This document shows, piece by piece, positions 1-6,152 of a DNA stretch of 6,152 bases. A program made the translations under genes and the position numbers. Below the pieces are notes generated by a model. It saw only the letters and a program-made list of their open reading frames with translations. It had not been told where the DNA came from and did not search any database. How positions within the stretch are numbered: position 1 is the first letter of the stretch; each line of letters begins with the position of its first letter. Source of the stretch: JBCDIQ01 sp039024295 (GTDB lineage Bacteria; Bacteroidota; Bacteroidia; J057); NCBI GenBank assembly GCA_039024295.1, contig JBCDIQ010000346.1:1-6152 (forward strand), given 5' to 3'.

Positions 1-68
1 CCCGGACCCAGGAGCAAATTACTGATAACGCCTTTGGGCGATTGAAAGGCGAATGGGACCGGGGCCTG
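1..68. other. Inverted segment at the end of the LamG coding frame
   Basis: On the minus strand the LamG protein reads FQGTLEEIRIWDRPR down to 59 and then loses any LamG likeness (SHSPFNRPKALSVICSWVR). On the plus strand, 3-68 reads RTQEQITDNA, then FGRLKG, then EWDRGL. That is exactly what should follow IRIWDRP in a LamG domain, and the arginine codon CGG is shared. The flipped piece is bounded by CCGGACCC at 2-9 (cut by the window edge) and GGGACCGG at 55-62. These are inverted copies with one mismatch, and 55-72 is itself close to a palindrome. The observation is direct. Whether it reflects a true DNA inversion or a chimeric contig end cannot be told from this window. Confidence 0.8.
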
Positions 69-3000
69 TCCCAAATCCGAATTTCCTCAAGGGTTCCCTG
101 GAATTGGTGGGAAAAAGCAGGCTGATTCGGTTCAGTATTTGTCAAAATTCCACCTACCGTAAATTGTTCCACTGATGGGTGAACCGAACTTACAGGCGTT
201 TCATGTAATTCCGGCGTGCCATCTACGTAGAATTGGAATTGCCCAACTTGATTGGACTGAGGGCTGTTTGTCCAAGTGCCTCCCTGTGCTACCCCATGAT
301 TTTCCCGTACCTCGTCATACAGATAAGTGCCGTCACCTTCTGCCATGCGCCAGTGGGACAGTAACCCACCAGTATTTTCAGAGAGGGAAAGATTTTTTGC
401 TTCCTCAAGGGTAAGGACTCGGTTCCACATGCGGACGGAAGCAAATGTTCCGACAAACCCCTTTCCCCCCATTACCAAATCCTGAAACGCTTCGACCACG
501 GAGGCCTTCCGAGGAGCGTTAGAGGTCCATTCCTGGCATGAGCCATCCTCTTGGGTGACAACCAGGGTATGGTAATAGCGAGGATCAGGGTCATCAGAAC
601 TGCTAGGACTCCCCCCTAGCATGCTGGTTTGGGCAAAGCCCATTTGTTCGTCCATCTGGTCCTGCTTCTCAGCCATTCCCTTGATGAGTTCGTCTGTGCT
701 TTTGCCCTCATACCACTTGGTCTGGCCTTCACCGCCTTCGCCATCTCCCCCTGTTATAGGGTATTCCAGGGAGGAGGGGCCAGTATTCTGGGGTTTGTTA
801 CGGGATCTGATCAGGGTGATTTTGTAGAATTGCCCAAATGCTTCGAGCTGTTCAGGTACCGATTTTCCCTTCGAATCTTCGAGGTAATTTTTGCCAGCCC
901 AATGAAAGGAAACCTGACGGTTATTGTCCACCGCAAACCGGTATTCCCCGGGTTTTTCAAGCAGGACCCCCGCTTTGTCCACTTGTACCAATACCTCCAA
1001 GGCAAACTCTCCCGGGAGTTGCAAGGAGCTGTCATTGCCACAGTTGATGTGTTCATTGGAATCAAGCTGGTAGCCCCAGTATTTTTTATGGGTAAACGCC
1101 AGATGCCTCCACTGCTCATTTTCCAACGAGAAAGTTTTTTGGGTGAGGTACAGCTTATTTCCCAGCATGGCCACGTACCTAAACGTATCGGTTCCATCTC
1201 GTTCTATGCCCAAAGAATAGTGCTCCCCTTCATGTTGGTAGCACATTACCATTCCCGAATGGGTGAGGTGCTTATCTGGCTTAACCCACGCTTCCACACT
1301 TAGCCCTTTTTCGGTTGGCTCCAGCGCATCCAGTCGGGAAGTTTCCGTCGTATACAAAGCTGCTCCATCCGTATTCGATGCAGGTGTCAATTGCAGGGCA
1401 AGGCTGGCCTCCCAGTCCTCCCATTGTCCCACACTTTTTCTAACGGTATAATCGTAATCAAACGCTGCGGTAATTTCTGCTTGGGGATCTTCCCCTTCAT
1501 TGAAATTGGTGGTGGCACTGAACAAATAACTCCGGTGTTGCTCCCATTTCCAGGCACTGGCACCTCCCAAGTTTTCAGGGAAACAGCGGAAATGATCTTG
1601 GTAATTGTAATACACTTGGACTTCTAACCCGGCCTCCAGGTTATCTACCAACTGCGCATTGGCATCTTGTACCTGAAAGGTAACAAAGCGAACCTTGGCC
1701 ACGTCGAGGATTAATTCAATCAAAGCCTGTTTGAGCCGGGCCAAACGCGCATTTTTGTCTCCCGCATTGCCCACTTGCAACAACTGTAGGTTGAGGTTAG
1801 CTAGTTCTTCATTGACTATTGTTTGACTCAATGAAGGAGCATTCCCCTTCAAAGCGGTAGGGGTCAGGTGCCCTTGGTCTTGCTTCCCAGGTGCGGTGGT
1901 GACCAACCCCTGTGACTGGAGGTAGGCCCACAATTTATCCGAATCGGCAACATCATTTACCAGTCCTACCAAATAGGATTTATACAAGAGGTCTGCGGTG
2001 ATGGTGGCATCTCCCAGGAGGGTAAAAGACTTATTGGCTACTTGTATGGCCGAATTATGGCTCAAAAAAGTAGAAAGCTCCGTGAGCGGAACGCTGTGGG
2101 AATCCCCCCCTCCAATGTGATCTGCAAATGCATGTACCTCCTGAAATACCAGGTTATTGCTGACGGTGGTGCGCAGGTTAACCTTTCCCTGTCCGGCAGT
2201 GGATTTCAGATAGGCTATCCGCGAATTGACGGTGCCGCCCAGCGGGGCGAGGGTACCGAGGGGCAGCTTATTATCTCCGTTAAGGATGGGAGCAATTTGA
2301 GTAAATCGCTTGGGCAAATGGTTCCAAGCCTCTACGACCTCCCCTAGCTTATCTGCCGAGCGGATGTGGATCGAAGCCGTGTTGTCAGGTGCTGATACTG
2401 TAGCGGTAACCTGAAGGTTCAGGTCGCGATCAATCCGTGGGGTCAACACCAAAGATGGGTACACCGCCTGGCCATTTCTGTCGGTAATCGTATTGCTTTG
2501 GCTCCCATTGGGGTTGAAATACAGCACAAAGAAATTGTCCTGGCGGCCTTTGAAATAGAGGTTAACCCGTCCCAGTGAATCGTCAAACAGGTAGGGTTCT
2601 TTGGCCAGTACTGCATCCGAATATCCTTGACTAATGCCGATAGAAGCACTGGTGTAGGCAAACTTGAGTACCCCCCCGCTGGTCCCTAGACCGTGCTGAT
2701 CTATGTTCAACAAACGCATTTTCTGGGGCTGCTGCCAGGCGACCTGATTCCCATCGTTCGTGGGGATTTCTTCGAGGTTGCTGTAAGGGTTTTCGTCCAA
2801 TGCCTGTACATTGATGTCAGGCATATTTACGGCGTCAGTTGTGATTCTACTCAACCGACCATTTGCGGCCACGGCAAAGTTCAGGATACCGATATATGCG
2901 TTGCCCTGTTTATCTTCCAAGCCAATCGCCAGCATGACCGCAGCTTTGGTTTTCATGGGCTTGCCATCGGGCTTAATTTCCTGCTGATGGTAGTAGCAGG

Positions 3001-4297
3001 CAGTCAGGCCATTTTTCGGAATATAAGGAGAAGAGACGGGTGCTAATGAATCCTGGTCTCCCCCATGAAGAAAGGCATATTCCTCTTTAAGGAGCCCGTT
3101 TTCCAAATAGGCTTCTTCTATATTTTCGTCCGCTTTGTACTCAATCAGCGGCCACTCTGAGGTAGATTCCAGGGTAAAGTCGTCTTTAGCAACACCTGTT
3201 CGAATAGTGTAAGTAACTTCCGCCAAGGAATCTTCATTCATTCCCTTCTCCCGATAAACTCCGAGGGACAACAGTTCCTGGGCAATTTCCAAGTCATTTT
3301 TCCCTTTTCTGATGCCCGATTGAATATCAGGGATAAAACGTCCATTTAGCTCAAATTTTTGCTTAAAGCTATCGACAAACTCCTCGGAATCGCTGGTGTC
3401 AAATACCAGGCTTGCATCAAACCGGATATTGAAGCTGTTGATCCTCTTGCTATCTGTATTCCCAGTAAAGATTTGCCACCGTTTTTGTTCAGGATCCGCT
3501 CCGGGAATCAGCAATACCGAAAAATTACCATTTGACAGTCCGTTGGCAAAAGCCAATTCTTTCGTAGGCTCAAAGAAGGGATTACCTTCCATGTCTGCGG
3601 CAGCAAGGGTATCTTTCCGAGATTCAGGTTCTGTTTTGTGGCGGCTCCGCTGGAAGCGAATCTCACGACTCAGTTTGAGGACGCTCCCACTCAAGATGAA
3701 ACGATCTACCAATAAGGTGTTATTCACCACTGGTTCGCCTCCCACTTCAGCATCCCCATTTTCCGCAAGCTGATTGTGGGGATGATCACCCGGAATGGAT
3801 TGCCGAAACAGGTAAATGTATTTCCCGTCTGACAGGGCCTGGAAAGGAGCCTTTGCCCCTAGCCTTGCCGTACTGGAATAGAACAGATCTGTCTGGTTGC
3901 GGATGGCTTGTGGGGTCAGGATTTCTCCCTCTTTTCCGATGGGATTGCCATTCAGATCAACTCCATGAATGATCGGCTCATTTTGGCTGTTGTATTTCGC
4001 TACCTGAAAGTTGGGTACTACCCCGTACCCTACCTGGGCGATTTCGGCGGGAAAGGGAACCCGGCTGGCTCCCTGGCCATTAAAGGAAACTTTCGACCAA
4101 TTTAGCTTATCATTTTCTGATCCTTGAGAGGTATTGGACAAGTTCAGTACACTGTAGAAAATGCCACCATCATCGTTTCGCATGGCAAAACTGACGGGAT
4201 TTCCCCTGTGGGAAACCATGGTGGTGTACACATAATCATGTGTTTCTTGTTTAGTAGTGTTCTTGTTAATGAGGGGCGACGACTGCTGTTGGGGCAT
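1..4297 (-). CDS. Very large LamG (concanavalin A-like) domain protein, C-terminus beyond the window
   Basis: The reading frame is open without a stop from an ATG at 4297 to the window edge, giving at least 1432 residues. It starts MPQQQSSPLINKN, has no signal peptide or membrane segment, and its first in-frame upstream stop is TAG at 4430-4432. Residues 1 to about 330 form an unrecognised module with blocks YIYLFRQS (about 160), FFEPTKELAF (about 241-250) and RWQIF (about 273-277). Residues 330 to about 810 look beta-rich. Residues about 810-875 look helical (EELANLNLQLLQ, RLKQALIELILDVAK). From about 985 on, LamG motifs appear: GLSVEAWVKP (W1004), QWRHLAFTH (W1063), a second start near SLQLPGEFALEVLV (1091-1104), VRMWNR (W1291), FYVDG (D1359) and EEIRIWDRPR (W1409). 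LamG folds usually bind sugars or proteins; a binding or structural role is inference. Residues after R1413 are encoded by an apparently inverted segment. Function unknown; existence of the gene is very likely. Confidence 0.9.
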   Translation of the reverse strand, partial: MPQQQSSPLINKNTTKQETHDYVYTTMVSHRGNPVSFAMRNDDGGIFYSVLNLSNTSQGSENDKLNWSKVSFNGQGASRVPFPAEIAQVGYGVVPNFQVAKYNSQNEPIIHGVDLNGNPIGKEGEILTPQAIRNQTDLFYSSTARLGAKAPFQALSDGKYIYLFRQSIPGDHPHNQLAENGDAEVGGEPVVNNTLLVDRFILSGSVLKLSREIRFQRSRHKTEPESRKDTLAAADMEGNPFFEPTKELAFANGLSNGNFSVLLIPGADPEQKRWQIFTGNTDSKRINSFNIRFDASLVFDTSDSEEFVDSFKQKFELNGRFIPDIQSGIRKGKNDLEIAQELLSLGVYREKGMNEDSLAEVTYTIRTGVAKDDFTLESTSEWPLIEYKADENIEEAYLENGLLKEEYAFLHGGDQDSLAPVSSPYIPKNGLTACYYHQQEIKPDGKPMKTKAAVMLAIGLEDKQGNAYIGILNFAVAANGRLSRITTDAVNMPDINVQALDENPYSNLEEIPTNDGNQVAWQQPQKMRLLNIDQHGLGTSGGVLKFAYTSASIGISQGYSDAVLAKEPYLFDDSLGRVNLYFKGRQDNFFVLYFNPNGSQSNTITDRNGQAVYPSLVLTPRIDRDLNLQVTATVSAPDNTASIHIRSADKLGEVVEAWNHLPKRFTQIAPILNGDNKLPLGTLAPLGGTVNSRIAYLKSTAGQGKVNLRTTVSNNLVFQEVHAFADHIGGGDSHSVPLTELSTFLSHNSAIQVANKSFTLLGDATITADLLYKSYLVGLVNDVADSDKLWAYLQSQGLVTTAPGKQDQGHLTPTALKGNAPSLSQTIVNEELANLNLQLLQVGNAGDKNARLARLKQALIELILDVAKVRFVTFQVQDANAQLVDNLEAGLEVQVYYNYQDHFRCFPENLGGASAWKWEQHRSYLFSATTNFNEGEDPQAEITAAFDYDYTVRKSVGQWEDWEASLALQLTPASNTDGAALYTTETSRLDALEPTEKGLSVEAWVKPDKHLTHSGMVMCYQHEGEHYSLGIERDGTDTFRYVAMLGNKLYLTQKTFSLENEQWRHLAFTHKKYWGYQLDSNEHINCGNDSSLQLPGEFALEVLVQVDKAGVLLEKPGEYRFAVDNNRQVSFHWAGKNYLEDSKGKSVPEQLEAFGQFYKITLIRSRNKPQNTGPSSLEYPITGGDGEGGEGQTKWYEGKSTDELIKGMAEKQDQMDEQMGFAQTSMLGGSPSSSDDPDPRYYHTLVVTQEDGSCQEWTSNAPRKASVVEAFQDLVMGGKGFVGTFASVRMWNRVLTLEEAKNLSLSENTGGLLSHWRMAEGDGTYLYDEVRENHGVAQGGTWTNSPQSNQVGQFQFYVDGTPELHETPVSSVHPSVEQFTVGGILTNTEPNQPAFSHQFQGTLEEIRIWDRPRSHSPFNRPKALSVICSWVR

Positions 4298-4609
4298 GAA
4301 AGATAAGGTTACGAGTTCTAATAAAATGGGACATGCTTGTGCATGCGCCCAAAAAATTTGACGAACCGTAAGCACTTTCTGAAGCAGTAAAATATCTCCT
4401 TCATGGAGCGCATTACATACGATGATAAACTATTGTCAGTTAGTTGCGCCTAACCTACCGATGTATATCATCTGGTCCGTCATAGAACATAGTATCCTTA
4501 CCATGACAGAACGGAACCCCGATCCGAATAGTATGCTGTGGTGAAAAAAATATTTGGGGGGATGGTTAAGGAGAAATGGAAGGCGAGGGAGTAGAGCAGG
4601 TTTTCGTAC

Positions 4610-4628
4610 CGCCGTTTTCCAAACGGCG
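4610..4628. repeat. Hairpin with perfect 8-bp stem
   Basis: CGCCGTTT at 4610-4617 and AAACGGCG at 4621-4628 are perfect inverted copies around a three-base loop TCC. No T-run follows within a few bases on either strand, so it does not look like an intrinsic terminator. It lies inside a GC-rich patch between the two genes, together with the dyad at 4695-4715, and may be part of a repeat unit or structured RNA. Confidence 0.6.
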
Positions 4629-4694
4629 TAGGCAGCCGCAGAGTATTATTAGTTGAGCGGTGTAGCAAAGCAGAAGTAATGCTCGTATATGCCC

Positions 4695-4715
4695 CCACGC
4701 TTGTGGTTTAACCAC
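4695..4715. repeat. Alternating CCAC/GTGG/CCAC dyads
   Basis: GTGGTT (4703-4708), a single T, and AACCAC (4710-4715) form a 13-base palindrome. An upstream CCAC (4695-4698) can also pair with the same GTGG, so the site could form two alternative small hairpins. It could be an operator or part of the structured intergenic patch. No function can be assigned from sequence alone. Confidence 0.45.
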
Positions 4716-4752
4716 GACCTTGCACAGAGGTGTATTAAACTGATTATCAATC

Positions 4753-4786
4753 AAAAAATATCTCGCAGGGTTTGGAAACCTGCGAG
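4753..4786 (-). terminator. Intrinsic terminator of the monooxygenase gene
   Basis: On the minus strand CTCGCAGG (4786-4779) pairs perfectly with CCTGCGAG (4769-4762) around a nine-base loop. ATA and then six consecutive T residues (4758-4753) follow. It starts 25 bases past the monooxygenase stop codon. GC-rich stem, T-run and position all fit an intrinsic terminator. The plus strand has a T-run only about 17 bases beyond the stem, so activity in that direction is less likely. Confidence 0.8.
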
Positions 4787-4811
4787 GTGTTAGCGAGTTA
4801 TTTTTTAACGG

Positions 4812-5963
4812 CTACGCAGTTTCAGAAGATGCCTCTTTAACCTTTTTTCCAGCCAACAAATGCTTCAAAATCTTTTCAGAATCCTGGTAAATCGCCCATA
4901 ACAATCCACTGGCATACGCATCAAATCCCAGAAAATACAATCCAGGGTATTGGTCCAACCACAGGGAGCGCGGGACTTGGTGTTCATTAAAGATGCCTTC
5001 CGTTTTATCCAGAAATTCTTCGACTGCGCAGTGATAACCCGTGGCAAGCACCACCGCATCCACTTCAAGCTCCCTCCCATCCGTAAACCGGACGCCCTTT
5101 TCGAGGAACGCATCTATACCGGGATACACTTTTACCTTACCGGATTTAATCAGATCGACAGTTCCCACATCAATCACAGGGGTTTTCCCAAACTTCCGCA
5201 ACTGAGCAAGCGGTGCCATGTCAGGCCGATCCAGGCCGTAAAGTTTCAGGTTGCCTACACTCAGTCGGCTGACTTGCTTCCCAATCCAGTCGGACATCCA
5301 AACGGGCAGCTTTTTCAGCTTCATGGCAGTGACCTGAGTAGGTCTGCCAAACAAATCCCTTAGGACAATATTCACAGGTCCCCTTACAGATAGATAAGGA
5401 GTAGCACCATGTTCATACAGGTCAATGCTGAGCTCAGCACCCGTATTGCCCATACCCACCACCAGCACAGATTTTCCTTTCCATTTGCTGCCATTTTTAT
5501 AAAACCGGCTGTGAAGGATTTCTCCCCGAAATTGTTCCATGCCTTCCCAGGTAGGCTCATTGGGCTTTCGGTTGAAGCCTGTACAGACAATTACATTTTC
5601 TCCCTCATAGTTACTGCCATCCGTACAACTTACCTGCCAACCGTTATCCTTTTTGATGGAAGTGACTTCCTTTCCAAAGTGAGGCTTGATCCCAAATTTT
5701 TCCGCATAGGATTCATAGTATTCGACAAGTTGCTGGCGAGGGATGTAACGCGGAAATTCCTTGGAAAAAGGAAAATGAGGTAAGGCAGAATACGCTTTCA
5801 CGGTATGCAGATGCACCCGGTCGTAATGTTGCCTCCAGGAGGGAGAAAGGCTGTCCTGCTGCTCCAGGACGACGAACGATTCTCTTGCATGTGCTAACCT
5901 GCCCGCCATGGCCAGACCTGCCGGACCCACTCCTATGATGATATGCTTTGCTTGGTGGCTCAT
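4812..5963 (-). CDS. YUCCA-like flavin-containing monooxygenase (class B, NAD(P)H- and FAD-dependent)
   Basis: A 383-residue cytoplasmic flavoenzyme, expected to use FAD, NADPH and oxygen to oxygenate a small substrate. Visible motifs are the FAD dinucleotide fold IIIGVGPAGLA (G11, G13, G16), the WRQHYDRVHLHT segment (43-54), and the FMO signature FxGxxxHxxxY (F145, G147, H151, Y155). A second Rossmann motif VVGMGNTGAEL (168-178) is for NADPH, and ATGY is at 307-310. The segment RPDMAPLAQLRKFGKTPVIDVGT (246-268) strongly resembles plant YUCCA enzymes, which convert indole-3-pyruvate to indole-3-acetate. The bacterial substrate is unknown. Length is typical and the gene is complete, ending in TAG. 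I chose the ATG at 5963 because it puts the FAD motif at the usual distance from the N-terminus. A GTG five codons upstream (5978) is possible; neither has a clear ribosome binding site. An intrinsic terminator follows, so it is probably monocistronic or last in its unit. Confidence 0.95.
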   Translation of the reverse strand: MSHQAKHIIIGVGPAGLAMAGRLAHARESFVVLEQQDSLSPSWRQHYDRVHLHTVKAYSALPHFPFSKEFPRYIPRQQLVEYYESYAEKFGIKPHFGKEVTSIKKDNGWQVSCTDGSNYEGENVIVCTGFNRKPNEPTWEGMEQFRGEILHSRFYKNGSKWKGKSVLVVGMGNTGAELSIDLYEHGATPYLSVRGPVNIVLRDLFGRPTQVTAMKLKKLPVWMSDWIGKQVSRLSVGNLKLYGLDRPDMAPLAQLRKFGKTPVIDVGTVDLIKSGKVKVYPGIDAFLEKGVRFTDGRELEVDAVVLATGYHCAVEEFLDKTEGIFNEHQVPRSLWLDQYPGLYFLGFDAYASGLLWAIYQDSEKILKHLLAGKKVKEASSETA

Positions 5964-6050
5964 GTGTAAAAGGTACACAGGAATGGAAAAAGGTGCAAAA
6001 TGGGGAGGAGGCGTTTTTGTGTTCCTTGAAGTTATCTCATTCTATTGACC

Positions 6051-6096
6051 AACGCTGACAGTGTAAAATCACACTGATGAAAACCCTGTCAGCGTT
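6051..6096. repeat. Large inverted repeat upstream of the monooxygenase gene
   Basis: AACGCTGACAG at 6051-6061 and CTGTCAGCGTT at 6086-6096 are perfect 11-base inverted copies separated by 24 bases. The left arm overlaps a second dyad (6059-6076), so two structures compete or stack. If a minus-strand gene enters from the right and ends near 6112, this would be its transcription end hairpin. No T-run follows on the minus strand, so it is not a classical intrinsic terminator there. It may instead act as a regulatory site for the monooxygenase gene, whose start lies about 90 bases further on. Confidence 0.65.
6059..6076. promoter_or_regulatory. Candidate operator dyad CAGTGT-N6-ACACTG
   Basis: CAGTGT (6059-6064) and ACACTG (6071-6076) are perfect inverted copies with a six-base spacer, about 95 bases upstream of the monooxygenase start codon. 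An 18-base two-fold symmetric site of this geometry is typical for dimeric helix-turn-helix regulators, but no regulator gene is in view. It could equally be the inner stem of the larger hairpin at 6051-6096. Confidence 0.35.
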
Positions 6097-6111
6097 TTCG
6101 ATGGCTTTTTA

Positions 6112-6150
6112 TTATATGTCATCAATATCAGCATTGATGTGTGAAATTGA
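6112..6150 (-). CDS. Possible last codons of a gene entering from the right
   Basis: One minus-strand frame entering from the window edge reads SISHINADIDDI and ends in TAA at 6112-6114, followed at once by a second in-frame TAA (6109-6111). About 13 bases later comes the inverted repeat at 6051-6096. A double stop followed by a hairpin is a usual gene end, and the direction agrees with the other genes. Twelve codons are far too few to identify a product. Another minus-strand frame stays open to about 6069, and a plus-strand frame starting at 6101 is also open, so this is only a suggestion. Confidence 0.25.
   Translation of the reverse strand, partial: SISHINADIDDI
6120..6139. repeat. Short inverted repeat CATCAAT-N6-ATTGATG
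   Basis: CATCAAT (6120-6126) and ATTGATG (6133-6139) are perfect 7-base inverted copies around six bases, the same spacer length as the dyad at 6059-6076. If the minus-strand gene end proposed at 6112 is real, this lies inside coding sequence and is probably chance. Otherwise it would be a second dyad in the control region. Confidence 0.35.
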
Positions 6151-6152
6151 GG

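Larger units (their letters stand above)
4298..4752. other. Intergenic region between the monooxygenase terminator and the LamG gene
   Basis: About 455 bases without a convincing gene. It should hold the promoter of the LamG gene, but I find no clear match to the Bacteroidota TTG / TAnnTTTG promoter pattern and no Shine-Dalgarno sequence just before the ATG at 4297. The LamG frame stays open upstream to a TAG at 4430-4432 but contains no other ATG. An AAGGAG on the minus strand near 4398-4403 precedes no good start codon. Two hairpins lie at 4610-4628 and 4695-4715. Two overlapping short minus-strand reading frames of 66 and 62 codons (4498-4698, 4566-4754) run through the hairpins and look incidental. 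The 4570-4720 part could be a dispersed intergenic repeat. Confidence 0.6.

Noticed and set aside
629..1303. Plus-strand reading frame of 224 codons
   Set aside because: It is antisense to the LamG gene, whose frame shows clear LamG motifs through this stretch; the plus-strand translation has no recognisable domain.
4298..4375. Upstream GTG start (4375) for the LamG gene
   Set aside because: It has no good ribosome binding site, and the added residues (MLTVRQIFWAHAQACPILL...) do not form a normal signal peptide. The ATG at 4297 is preferred, though without homologs this is not certain.
4498..4754. Two overlapping minus-strand frames of 66 and 62 codons
   Set aside because: They overlap each other in different frames, run through hairpins, and have biased compositions without domain likeness. 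They are probably incidental to an intergenic repeat.
4950..5783. Plus-strand frames of 137 and 124 codons
   Set aside because: Both are antisense shadows of the intact monooxygenase gene.
5964..5978. GTG start of the monooxygenase at 5978
   Set aside because: It would add only five residues (MYLLH) before the ATG at 5963, and the FAD motif is already at the normal distance from that ATG.
6027..6052. Possible promoter TTG ... TAACTTCA for the monooxygenase on the minus strand
   Set aside because: The spacing of 15 bases is too short for the Bacteroidota pattern and the second element matches only in part.
6101..6152. Plus-strand start MAFYYMSSISALMCEIE open to the right edge
   Set aside because: Only 17 codons are visible, with no ribosome binding site or promoter recognised, and a minus-strand gene end at 6112 explains the region about as well. 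It would need sequence beyond the window.
1..6152. tRNA, rRNA, CRISPR array, insertion-sequence transposase
   Set aside because: No cloverleaf, rRNA-like stretch, regularly spaced direct repeats or transposase motifs were seen on either strand.

Overview
The window looks like a piece of a Bacteroidota chromosome, possibly a Saprospiria/Lewinella-type lineage. This rests on mid-range base composition, the absence of clear Shine-Dalgarno sequences before the best starts, and GC-rich intergenic hairpins of a style common in that phylum. The phylum is an inference; there is no rRNA or marker gene here. All supported coding is on the minus strand, so the genes read from right to left.

Right edge (about 6000-6152): a cluster of inverted repeats, and possibly the last codons of another minus-strand gene entering the window. 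Next, 4812-5963 encodes a complete class B flavin-dependent monooxygenase of the YUCCA-like type, with FAD, FMO-signature, NADPH and ATGY motifs. It is followed by a convincing intrinsic terminator (4753-4786). An intergenic stretch of about 450 bases (4298-4752) holds two further hairpins and no convincing gene.

Left two thirds (1-4297): one uninterrupted minus-strand reading frame of at least 1432 codons, open at the window edge. It encodes a very large protein without a signal peptide. Its N-terminal half belongs to no family I can name. Its C-terminal third contains LamG/concanavalin A-like domains that appear nested: one LamG domain seems to be inserted into the strand-loop-strand centre of another.

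The most striking observation is at the extreme left. The canonical end of the outer LamG domain breaks off at position 59. Its natural continuation is found on the opposite strand at 3-68, bounded by near-identical short inverted repeats. The segment of about 57 bases is therefore flipped. Both orientations are in frame and free of stops. It is either a fold-back or assembly artefact at a contig end, or a very small invertible coding segment. No operon link between the monooxygenase and the LamG protein is supported, since a terminator and a long gap separate them.
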